Source of the DNA: Cryobacterium sp. SO2
GTDB taxonomy: Bacteria; Actinomycetota; Actinomycetes; Actinomycetales; Microbacteriaceae
Direction: 5' to 3'
Assembly: GCF_026151165.2 (NCBI RefSeq)
Contig: NZ_CP117849.1
Span: 3,348,001-3,412,000, forward strand
DNA: 64,000 nucleotides
Shown piece by piece: positions 56,325 to 63,372 of this stretch. The stretch's first letter is position 1. Every line of letters starts with the position of its first letter. Under the pieces are notes generated by a model that was not told the DNA's origin, did no database searches, and saw only the letters and a program-made list of their open reading frames with translations. The position numbers and the translations under genes are program-made.

Positions 56325-56849
56325 CTATCCGGGCAGGTTGTCGTAGCGGTGGCGAATGTGGTGCCGGTCGGCGCTGGCCTGCCAGAATTCGACCTCGGTC
56401 GGGCGCACCGCGTAGAGCTGCCAGGCCGGGTTGGCGGCGTCGTCGGCGGCCGGACGCTCGGCCCAGTCCCTGGCCGATGCCTCCGCCGAGAGTTCCACGA
56501 CGGAGCCGACGACTCGCACCTGCCGCCCGAGTTCAGACCAGTAGAAGTTCAGTGCCGCGCGCGGATTCTCGGCCAGCTCCCGGCCCTTCCGTGACGTACG
56601 GGCGGTGGCGAACTGCCAGCCATCCGCGTCGAGGTCCTTGAGAATCAGCATCCGCGATGACGGCACGCCGCCAGTGTTGACCGTGGCGAGGCTGAAGGCG
56701 TGCGGCTGCCGCACCCCCGCGGCGAGCGCCTCCTCAAGCCAGGCCAGGAAGAGCTCAGCGGGATCGGCGGGCGCGGAGGCCGGGTCGAAGCCGGGCAGGT
56801 CATTAGGAAAATCGGCCAGTGCCCGCAGCCGGCTTCTCAAGGTACTCAC
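56325..56849 (-). CDS. pyridoxamine 5'-phosphate oxidase family protein
   Basis: This protein of about 174 residues has the PNPOx split-barrel FMN fold: AFSLATVNTGGVPSSRMLILK, the loop GWQFATARTSRKGRELAENPRAALNFYW, VRVVGSV and a C-terminal ADRHHIRHRYD in place of the usual RLHDR. That change and a shorter length than classical PdxH mean its substrate is uncertain; pyridoxal phosphate synthesis is possible. GTG 56849 is preferred because TAGGCT lies seven bases upstream; ATG 56867 would extend into palindrome A3 spacing. Confidence 0.83.
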   Translation of the reverse strand: MSTLRSRLRALADFPNDLPGFDPASAPADPAELFLAWLEEALAAGVRQPHAFSLATVNTGGVPSSRMLILKDLDADGWQFATARTSRKGRELAENPRAALNFYWSELGRQVRVVGSVVELSAEASARDWAERPAADDAANPAWQLYAVRPTEVEFWQASADRHHIRHRYDNLPG

Positions 56850-56871
56850 GTTTTCGAGCCTACCCATGACT

Positions 56872-56932
56872 CGCGAGCCGTGAGTTGAGCCCCGAAAACC
56901 CGAGGTTTTTGGGGCTCAACTCACGGCTCGCG
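56872..56932. repeat. palindromic intergenic element, family A copy 3
   Basis: Perfect 22-base arms (56872-56893 and 56911-56932) begin CGCGAGCCGTGAGTT and end AACTCACGGCTCGCG; further bases (AAAACC/GGTTTTT) extend the stem. It is the best preserved copy and has the same 61-base length as A1 and A2. Its right end encodes the last three residues and stop of nagA, whose tail is Arg-Glu-Pro. Confidence 0.8.
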
Positions 56933-58135
56933 GATCCAGGTGCCTTGCTGCAGGACACCCTGCACGTGCAGGGTGGGGGTAAGGATCACCAGGTCGGCAC
57001 GTTGGCCAGGGTGGATGCGGCCACGGTCTGTGATCGACAGCAGGTCGGCGGGGTTCTGGCTGGCGGCGCGCACGGCGTGGGCCAGCGGCACCCCGGCAGT
57101 GAGCACGGCGTAGCGCACCGCATCGCTGAGGGTGAGCAGGCTGCCTGCGATCGTGCCGTCACTGAGCCGGGCCTGACCGTCGGCCACGCGAACATCGAGG
57201 GCGCCCAGTTTGTACTCGCCCTCCCCCGCTCCCGCTGCGGCCATGGCATCAGTCACGAAAACCGGGCGCGCGCGGCTCTCGGTGATGAGGCGCACGACGG
57301 CCGGATGCAGGTGCACGCCGTCCGCGATCAGTTCGGCGAACACTGCCGGGTCTTCGAGCAGCGCGAGGGCCGCACCCGGTTCGCGGTGGTGCACCGGCCG
57401 CATGGCGTTGAATACGTGGGTGCCCACCGTCGCCCCGGCCGCGATCGCCGCCCGGGTGAGCTCGTAGTCGGCGTCGGTGTGGCCGACGGCGGCCACGGCG
57501 CCGTATCCGACGATGCGGGCCACGGCGGCGAGCCCGCCCTCCAGCTCGGGCGCGATGGTCACCATCCGGACCGCACCGGCACCGGCCCGCATCAACCGGT
57601 CGACACTGTCCGCATCCGGCAGCCGCAACAGCTCCTCGCCATGGGCGCCGCGGTGCGACGGGCTCAGCCAGGGGCCTTCCAGGTGGATGCCGGCCAGCAG
57701 GCCGGCCCGCACCAGCTCGGCGAGCGCGCCCACCAGCCGCTCCATCTCGTCGAGGGGCGCAGTGACCAGGCTGGCCATCATGGTGGTGGTGCCGTGGACG
57801 CGATGCAGCCGCACGATACGCTCGGCCGCGGCCCGAGTGTCGACGTCGTTGAAGCTGGCCCCACCGCCGCCGTGGTTGTGGGCATCCACGAAGCCCGGCG
57901 CCAGCACGGCGTCGGGGAAGTGGGCATCCGCGGCTCCCGGCGGCTCACCCTCTCCGGCGGCGGTGATCAGGCCATCGCGCAGCTCGACCCACCCGGGCGC
58001 GAGTTCCCGGTCGGGCAGGATCACCGTTCCGGCCGCGATGAGCAACGGTGTGCCGGTGCCCGGCCCGGCGTCACGCGGCAGCGCTGGTGCGCTCTGGTGC
58101 TGCCGGGCGACGGAGGGGGTGAGGGGCGGTGTCAT
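56921..58135 (-). CDS. nagA: N-acetylglucosamine-6-phosphate deacetylase
   Basis: This 404-residue amidohydrolase removes acetate from GlcNAc-6-phosphate. It has the metal and active-site motifs VLAPGFVDAHNHGGGG, AGIHLEGPWLSPSHRGAH, AVGHTDADYE, GTHVFNAMRPVHHREPG, FAELIADGVHLHP and the catalytic Asp in VFVTDAMAAAG. An N-terminal extension of about 28 residues before TPLLIAAGTVI is unusual. The stop codon is supplied by palindrome A3. It lies 54 bases after the EIIA gene; AGGAG is present before its ATG, so it is likely co-transcribed with EIIB and EIIA. Confidence 0.94.
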   Translation of the reverse strand: MTPPLTPSVARQHQSAPALPRDAGPGTGTPLLIAAGTVILPDRELAPGWVELRDGLITAAGEGEPPGAADAHFPDAVLAPGFVDAHNHGGGGASFNDVDTRAAAERIVRLHRVHGTTTMMASLVTAPLDEMERLVGALAELVRAGLLAGIHLEGPWLSPSHRGAHGEELLRLPDADSVDRLMRAGAGAVRMVTIAPELEGGLAAVARIVGYGAVAAVGHTDADYELTRAAIAAGATVGTHVFNAMRPVHHREPGAALALLEDPAVFAELIADGVHLHPAVVRLITESRARPVFVTDAMAAAGAGEGEYKLGALDVRVADGQARLSDGTIAGSLLTLSDAVRYAVLTAGVPLAHAVRAASQNPADLLSITDRGRIHPGQRADLVILTPTLHVQGVLQQGTWIREP

Positions 58136-58189
58136 GGCAGGTCTCCTGGCGAGTCAAGGATGCGGATGCTCGAACGAGCGCGGGCACCG

Positions 58190-58660
58190 TCAGCGGTTCA
58201 CGGTGAGGAAGGCGTCCCCCGGCGCAAGCTGAAGACCGGCCGCGACGGCATCGGACAGGCTGATGTCCTCACCCTGGCGCTCGAGGACGATGACCGGCAC
58301 GATCGGGTCGCGCCCTCCCGCCACGATGGCCGGCACGTCGTAGCTCACGATGGGGTCGCCCGCGGTGACGGTGTCACCCTGCTGGGCGAGCAGGGTGAAG
58401 CCCTCGCCCTTGAGTTGCACCGTGTCGATTCCGAGATGCACGAGCACCCCGCGGCCGTCCGCCGCCACGACCACAAAGGCGTGCGGGAAGACCTTGAGCA
58501 GTTTTCCGCTGATCGGCGCGACCACGTCGAGAACAGCCCGCAGCGGTTCGATTGCGGCGCCGGGCCCCACGATCGCCTGGGCGAAAGTGGGGTCTGACAC
58601 AGTGTCGAGGCCGACGGCCCGGCCGGGCAGGGGCGCGAGCACCAGGAGGCCGGCTGCCAT
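58190..58660 (-). CDS. PTS glucose/N-acetylglucosamine-type EIIA component
   Basis: This 156-residue protein accepts phosphate from HPr and passes it to EIIB. It has the EIIA-Glc beta-sandwich (VLAPLPGRAVGLDTVSDPTFA, VVAPISGKLLKVFPHAFVV) with the active His in VLVHLGIDTVQLKGEGF. The first ATG overlaps the EIIB stop (ATGA), so translation is coupled. In this cluster the three EII domains are separate proteins, unlike the fused NagE of enteric bacteria. Confidence 0.93.
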   Translation of the reverse strand: MAAGLLVLAPLPGRAVGLDTVSDPTFAQAIVGPGAAIEPLRAVLDVVAPISGKLLKVFPHAFVVVAADGRGVLVHLGIDTVQLKGEGFTLLAQQGDTVTAGDPIVSYDVPAIVAGGRDPIVPVIVLERQGEDISLSDAVAAGLQLAPGDAFLTVNR

Positions 58661-58893
58661 CAGCGCAGATCTTCGATGTCGTCGGCCAGGTTGTCTGCCT
58701 CAGGGCCGACCACAACCTGCACGATGGTGCCGGAGCGGAGCACACCATGCGCGCCGGCCGCCTTGAGGATGCCCTCGTCGACCAGCGACGGGTCCGCCAC
58801 CTCGGTGCGCAGGCGGGTGATGCATGCCTCGATGTCCACGATGTTGGCCGAGCCACCGAGGCCCGCCAGGATCTGTTCTGCCTTGCTTGCCAT
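58660..58893 (-). CDS. PTS GlcNAc/glucose-type EIIB component
   Basis: This 77-residue domain carries the phosphorylated Cys in IEACITRLRTEV (about residue 24), with LGGSANIVD and GVLRSGTIVQVVVGPEADNLADDI. It is of normal length for a stand-alone EIIB of the glucose superfamily. It is first in a leftward EIIB-EIIA-nagA unit; the membrane EIIC is encoded 1.1 kb away on the other strand. Confidence 0.93.
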   Translation of the reverse strand: MASKAEQILAGLGGSANIVDIEACITRLRTEVADPSLVDEGILKAAGAHGVLRSGTIVQVVVGPEADNLADDIEDLR

Positions 58894-58985
58894 CGTCTTC
58901 TCCTCGTGTGGTGCGTGGCGCCGCGGCGCCGGGAACGGTCGGGAAGGAGCATCTCGTGGACCGAGAAGCCCGTGCGATGCGACTC

Positions 58986-59046
58986 TTGACAAACGAACCG
59001 CCGCACCTTCATTATCGAAGTAATTGGACCGTACCAGTACGGACCA
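58986..59046 (+). promoter_or_regulatory. gntR promoter with palindromic operator
   Basis: TTGACA (58986-58991) and CATTAT (59010-59015) with an 18-base spacer drive the GntR gene. Immediately after the expected start site, TGGACCGTACCAGTACGGACCA (59025-59046) is a 22-base palindrome with CCGTAC/GTACGG inner arms. On the minus strand, GATAAT at 59013-59018 could be the -10 for the EIIB operon, so one operator could control both directions. AGTGGTCT at 59056 resembles a DasR half-site. Confidence 0.65.
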
Positions 59047-59115
59047 CAAAGCGGAAGTGGTCTGGTTGCCCCGCAATCGGATCGTCGCTGACAGGCCAAC
59101 ACGGAAGGTGGCGGA

Positions 59116-59865
59116 GTGGTGACACAGCTTGACGACAACCCGGTTCTCGCCGGCGGCGCCGTGCCCAAGCACGCCCAGTTGCGCTCCATCCTGCTCGAGC
59201 GCGTGGAAACCACACTGGCCCCGCACGCCGCGATCCCGCCGGAGCGGAAGCTCATGACGAAGTACGGCGTGAGCCGCTCGACGGTGCGCGAGGCGATCCG
59301 CCAACTCGTCGAGGAGGGGGTGCTGTACCGCATCCAGGGCAAGGGCACCTTCGTCGCCGGTGAGCGGGTGCAGAGCGATCTGCACCTGGCCTCGTTCACC
59401 GAAGACATGCGCCGGCGCGGCCTCGTTCCGGCCACCATCGTGATGGGGTCGGTCTTGATCGAGGCGCCCCTGGAGGTGCGCGCCGCGCTGGGCCTGAAAT
59501 CCGGCGCCCTGGTTCAGCGAGTCGAAAGGCTGCGTCTCGCCGGCGGCATCCCGATGGCATTCGAACGCGGCTACTATCCCGCGGCGCTCCTTCCCGACCT
59601 CGGCAGCCAGGATCTGACCCGGTCGCTCTACGCCACGCTCGCCACCGAATACGGCCTGCGCATCGACCACGCCGAACAGACGGCCTGGGCCGAAGGCGCC
59701 GATGCCGCGCTCGCCGAGCCTCTGGGTATCGATGCGGGCGTTCCCCTTATGGTTTTCCGCCGCACGTCGTCGGCGGGGTCCACCCCCGTCGAGCACATCA
59801 CCTCGTGGTACAGAGGCGATCGTTACCAGATTCACATGACCCTCGACCTGCACCACGAACTGTAA
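59116..59865 (+). CDS. GntR/HutC family regulator of GlcNAc genes
   Basis: This 249-residue regulator has an N-terminal GntR winged helix (KHAQLRSILLERVE, IPPERKLMTKYGVSRSTVREAI, residues about 18-80) and a C-terminal UTRA effector domain (GLVPATIVMGSVLIEAP, ALVQRVERLRLAGGIPMAFERGYYP, GVPLMVFRRTS). DasR/NagR relatives sense glucosamine-6-phosphate or GlcNAc-6-phosphate and repress PTS and nag genes. The GTG starts at 59116 or 59119 follow GGAAGG. Position between the divergent PTS units, and the adjoining palindrome, support local control. Confidence 0.92.
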   Translation: MVTQLDDNPVLAGGAVPKHAQLRSILLERVETTLAPHAAIPPERKLMTKYGVSRSTVREAIRQLVEEGVLYRIQGKGTFVAGERVQSDLHLASFTEDMRRRGLVPATIVMGSVLIEAPLEVRAALGLKSGALVQRVERLRLAGGIPMAFERGYYPAALLPDLGSQDLTRSLYATLATEYGLRIDHAEQTAWAEGADAALAEPLGIDAGVPLMVFRRTSSAGSTPVEHITSWYRGDRYQIHMTLDLHHEL

Positions 59866-60016
59866 TGCCGGTCAGCGGATGCCCCGCTGATCACGCCGTT
59901 CTCCCACCCCGCCAGGGTTCGCCCGCCGGCACGGCCGGCAGCGCCAGCGTGCCCTGACGGTCTTTCGCGCTCCACACAGCAGTCCACCCATCGCGCACCA
60001 ACACCAGGAGGAATCT

Positions 60017-61261
60017 ATGTCCAGCACAACCGTAGATGCCGGGACGGGACGCAAGATCCCGGGCCTCGCCCAGCTCCAACGCATCGGGCGCAGCCTCATG
60101 CTGCCCATTGCCGCACTGCCTGCCGCCGGCCTGCTCCTGCGTCTGGGCCAACCCGATCTGCTCGGCGCCATCCCCGGATTCGAGACCGGCGCAGCCGTGA
60201 TCGCCTCGGCCGGCGGTGCCCTGTTCGACAACCTGCCCCTGCTCTTCGCCCTCGGCGTCGCGATCGGTTTCGCTAAGAAGGCCGACGGCTCGACAGCGCT
60301 GGCCGCCGTGGTGGGTTATCTCGTTTTCAGCAATGTCGGCAAGGCGATGTCCCCGCTGGTGCTGGGCCTGCCCGCCGAGGGCGCCGACCAGGTGCTCGTC
60401 AACTACAACGTGCTCGGCGGCGTGCTCATGGGCGTCGTCTCCGCCGTGCTCTGGCAGAAGTACCACCGCATCAAACTGCCCAGCTACCTGGCATTCTTCG
60501 GCGGCCGCCGGTTCGTGCCGATCATCACCGCCGTGGTCGCCCTCCTCCTCGGCGTGCTGCTCAGCTTCATCTATCCCGCGTTCAGCAGCGGCCTCACCTC
60601 GTTCGGCGAATTCGTCAGCTCCAACGACATCTGGGGCGGGTTCCTCTACGGCACGGCCAACCGGCTGCTCATCCCCGTCGGCCTGCACCACATTCTCAAC
60701 TCGATGATGTGGTTCGTGATCGGCGACTACAACGGCGCCACCGGCGACCTGCACAGGTTCTTCGCCGGCGACCCGACCGCCGGCTCGTTCATGACCGGGT
60801 TCTTCCCCATCATGATGTTCGCCCTCCCCGCCGGAGCCCTGGCCATCTGGCACGAGGCCAAGCCATCGCAGAAGAAGATCGTCGGCGGCATCATGCTCAC
60901 CGGCGCCCTCACCGCGATGCTCACCGGAGTCACCGAACCTCTCGAGTTCTCCTTCATGTTCGTCGCATTCCCGCTCTATGCGATCCACGCGGTGCTCACC
61001 GGTTCGTCGCTCGCCCTGGTCAACGCTCTCGGCATCAGGGACGGCTTCAGCTTCAGCGCCGGCGCGTTCGACTACGTGCTCAACTTCGGCCTCGCCGAGA
61101 AACCACTGCTGCTCATCCCCATCGGCCTGGCCTACGCGGCGATCTACTACTTCCTGTTCCGGTTCGTCATCCGCCGGTGGAACCTGAGGACCCCCGGCCG
61201 CGGCGACGACGAGGTCACGGAGGCGTCCGCCCCCGACTCCGCCTCGGCGACCACGGTCTGA
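60017..61261 (+). CDS. PTS N-acetylglucosamine-type EIIC component
   Basis: This 414-residue membrane permease of the glucose PTS superfamily has about ten helices: LQRIGRSLMLPIAALPAAGLLL, GVAIGFAKKADGSTALAAVVGYLVF, FFGGRRFVPIITAVVALLLG, LLIPVGLHHILNSMMWFVIG and the conserved GVTEPLEFSFMFVA substrate region. The GLHHILNSMMWF and YNGATGDLHRFFAGDP stretch is typical of GlcNAc-specific EIIC. It lacks attached EIIB. AGGAGG is six to seven bases before the ATG. A 150-base gap after gntR has a small hairpin TCAGCGG/CCGCTGA but no clear promoter. Confidence 0.93.
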   Translation: MSSTTVDAGTGRKIPGLAQLQRIGRSLMLPIAALPAAGLLLRLGQPDLLGAIPGFETGAAVIASAGGALFDNLPLLFALGVAIGFAKKADGSTALAAVVGYLVFSNVGKAMSPLVLGLPAEGADQVLVNYNVLGGVLMGVVSAVLWQKYHRIKLPSYLAFFGGRRFVPIITAVVALLLGVLLSFIYPAFSSGLTSFGEFVSSNDIWGGFLYGTANRLLIPVGLHHILNSMMWFVIGDYNGATGDLHRFFAGDPTAGSFMTGFFPIMMFALPAGALAIWHEAKPSQKKIVGGIMLTGALTAMLTGVTEPLEFSFMFVAFPLYAIHAVLTGSSLALVNALGIRDGFSFSAGAFDYVLNFGLAEKPLLLIPIGLAYAAIYYFLFRFVIRRWNLRTPGRGDDEVTEASAPDSASATTV

Positions 61262-61267
61262 CCCTTC

Positions 61268-61304
61268 GGCCGGTGGCCGGGGGCTCACTCCCCGGCCACC
61301 GGCC
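61268..61304 (+). terminator. hairpin between EIIC and nagB
   Basis: Perfect 15-base arms GGCCGGTGGCCGGGG (61268-61282) and its complement (61290-61304) lie seven bases after the EIIC stop. No T run follows, so it may attenuate or stabilise the upstream mRNA rather than fully stop transcription into nagB. Confidence 0.65.
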
Positions 61305-61367
61305 TCCCCCAACGACCATCCATATCCATCCGCAACCCCGCACCACCGATCGCACCTGGAGTACCCC

Positions 61368-62153
61368 GTGGCTGAAGTCATCGTCGTCAACACCGAGACC
61401 GAGGCCGGTCTCATCGCCGCCGCATCGATTCGAGCGTTGATCAGCCACAAGCCGGATGCTGTGCTCGGGCTGGCCACCGGATCCACCCCGCTCGGGGTCT
61501 ACCGGGCCCTCGCCGCGTCTCTGGCCGCCGACCCACTCGACGTCTCCCGGGTGCGCGGCTTCGCGCTCGACGAATACGTCGGCCTGCCCAGCGGCCACCC
61601 GGAGAGTTACCGTTCGGTGATCACCCGGGATGTCGTCGTCCCGCTCGGCCTCACGGCCGCCAACATCCGGGTACCGGGCGGCGATCCTGAGACCCTGCCC
61701 ACCGCGGGCACCGACTACGAGGCCGCCATCCGTGCCGCGGGCGGCGTCGATGTGCAGATCCTCGGCATCGGCCGCACCGGCCACGTCGGCTTCAATGAGC
61801 CGGGCTCCTCGTTCGGTTCGCTCACCAGGGTCAAGACCCTCACCGAGAAGACCCGCGCCGACAACGCCCGGTTCTTCTCCTCTCCAGACCAGGTACCGAT
61901 CCACTGCATCACGCAGGGGCTGGGCACCATCCGCAGGGCGAAGCACCTGCTACTGCTCGCGTTCGGCGCCCAGAAGGCCGACGCCATCGCGGCGGCCGTC
62001 GAAGGGCCGGTCACGGCCAGCAGCCCGGGGTCCGTCATTCAGTTGCACCCGCATGTCACCGTGCTCGTCGACGAAGCCGCTGCCGCCGGCCTCGGCAACC
62101 TCGACTACTACCGGTACGCCTGGGCCCACAAGCCGTCCTGGCAGGGGCTCTGA
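61368..62153 (+). CDS. nagB: glucosamine-6-phosphate deaminase
   Basis: This 261-residue enzyme converts glucosamine-6-phosphate to fructose-6-phosphate and ammonia. VLGLATGSTPLGVYRAL, GFALDEYVGLP (catalytic Asp), VQILGIGRTGHVGFNEPGSSF (His and Glu of the active site), and ITQGLGTIRRAKHLLLLAFG define it. It is normal in length. The GTG at 61368 has GGAG seven bases upstream. With nagA and the PTS proteins it completes entry of GlcNAc into glycolysis. Confidence 0.95.
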   Translation: MAEVIVVNTETEAGLIAAASIRALISHKPDAVLGLATGSTPLGVYRALAASLAADPLDVSRVRGFALDEYVGLPSGHPESYRSVITRDVVVPLGLTAANIRVPGGDPETLPTAGTDYEAAIRAAGGVDVQILGIGRTGHVGFNEPGSSFGSLTRVKTLTEKTRADNARFFSSPDQVPIHCITQGLGTIRRAKHLLLLAFGAQKADAIAAAVEGPVTASSPGSVIQLHPHVTVLVDEAAAAGLGNLDYYRYAWAHKPSWQGL

Positions 62154-62177
62154 GGCCGCCGCCCAACGTGAGGCCAA

Positions 62178-62807
62178 CTACCCCAGGGCCGTGCCCACGG
62201 CAGCGACCCCGAGAAGCGCCACCAGGCCGAACCCGCACCCGCTGAGCACGGCCTGGCCGCGGTCGCTGATCCGGCCGCCCCAGAAGGCGCCCACCGCCAC
62301 CAGGGCGAGCTGCCAGACCAGGGAGGCCGCCACCGCACCGGCCACGAACACCGCCGGCCACCGCTGCACGCCCACCGCCGACGGGATCGCGGCGGTCAAG
62401 ACCAGGAAGTAGGCCAGGGTCGTCGGGTTGATCGCGGTGAGCCCGACGAAGGTGACGAACACCCGGCCCGCCGGACGCCGCCGAAGTGCGGCACCCGGCC
62501 TGCCCGGCGTCGCCAGGCGCATCAGCCCGGCTCCGCCCATCACCATCAGCACGACCCCCGCCAGAACCTGCGACGCCGCGCCCCACGTCGCCAGAAGCGG
62601 CGCAGCGACCGCGCCGAGAACCAGCGCCATGGTGCAGTACACGCCGTCCACCGCCGCCACCGCGGCGGCGGCGACAGCACCGGTGCGCAGGCCAGCGGTC
62701 AGTCCTTCGCGCACCAGGAGCAACCCGATCGCTCCGAGGGGCACGGCCACGCCCCAGCCGGCGAGCAAGCCCGCTCCGAGTACCGTGCCGACCGCTCCCA
62801 CATCCAT
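62178..62807 (-). CDS. LysE/ArgO family amino-acid exporter
   Basis: This 209-residue membrane protein has six predicted helices in the LysE layout: a first helix with WGVAVPLGAIGLLLVREGL, AVAAVDGVYCTMALVLGAV, GVVLMVMGGAGLMRLA, a middle VFVTFVGLTAINPTTLAYFL (conserved NP motif) and two final helices with GQAVLSGCGFGLVALLGV. LysE proteins export basic amino acids. It is divergent from an Lrp-type regulator 68 bases away, the usual arrangement for amino-acid exporters. The ATG at 62807 could also be 62803 out of frame, so I retain 62807. Confidence 0.88.
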   Translation of the reverse strand: MDVGAVGTVLGAGLLAGWGVAVPLGAIGLLLVREGLTAGLRTGAVAAAAVAAVDGVYCTMALVLGAVAAPLLATWGAASQVLAGVVLMVMGGAGLMRLATPGRPGAALRRRPAGRVFVTFVGLTAINPTTLAYFLVLTAAIPSAVGVQRWPAVFVAGAVAASLVWQLALVAVGAFWGGRISDRGQAVLSGCGFGLVALLGVAAVGTALG

Positions 62808-62863
62808 GGCTCCGATGCTGCACCCCGCGGTTGCAGAGCCCTCGCTTTTCTCGGCAACGCGGC

Positions 62864-62869
62864 TACAAT
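62864..62869 (+). promoter_or_regulatory. -10 hexamer of the leaderless lrp gene
   Basis: TACAAT lies exactly six bases before the ATG at 62876, which puts the transcription start on the start codon. No -35 box is evident at the usual distance. Confidence 0.65.
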
Positions 62870-62875
62870 CGCGGC

Positions 62876-63316
62876 ATGGACGATCTGGACAGCGAAATCA
62901 TCGGCATCCTGCGGGAAAATGGCCGTATTTCATTCAGTGCGCTCGGCGCCGCCGTCGGCCTCTCCACCAACGCCGCCTCCGCCAGGGTGCGCAAGCTGGA
63001 GACCTCCGGCGTGATCGTCGGCTACCGGGCCATCCTCGCCGACGACACCCCGCTCGGACCCCTCGGACTCGAAGCGTTCATCGACGTGCGGCTGCGCGCC
63101 GACGCCGATTCCGACACCTTCCTGCACGCGGCCCTGGCCGAGCCCGAGGTGCGTGACGCCGTGCACGTGACCGGCCCGTACGACTACCTCGTGCACGTCT
63201 CGGTCGCCGACAGCACCCACCTCAACGGGCTGCTGCACAGGCTGAAGCACCGGGCCGGCGCCGGCCAGACGCAGACCCGCCTCGCGCTGCGCGCGCCCAC
63301 GACGTCCAGGGACTGA
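62876..63316 (+). CDS. Lrp/AsnC family regulator
   Basis: This 146-residue regulator has an N-terminal HTH (DLDSEIIGILRENGRISFSA, GAAVGLSTNAASARVRKLE) and a C-terminal RAM ligand domain (LEAFIDVRLRADADS, VRDAVHVTGPYDYLVHVSVAD). It most likely senses an amino acid and activates the divergent LysE exporter gene. The leaderless start with TACAAT is among the clearest in the window. Confidence 0.92.
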   Translation: MDDLDSEIIGILRENGRISFSALGAAVGLSTNAASARVRKLETSGVIVGYRAILADDTPLGPLGLEAFIDVRLRADADSDTFLHAALAEPEVRDAVHVTGPYDYLVHVSVADSTHLNGLLHRLKHRAGAGQTQTRLALRAPTTSRD

Positions 63317-63372
63317 ACCAGCGGGTCGCTTCGGGTCGCCGCGCCCCCTCGGCGCTGTCGTACGCTGAAGCA

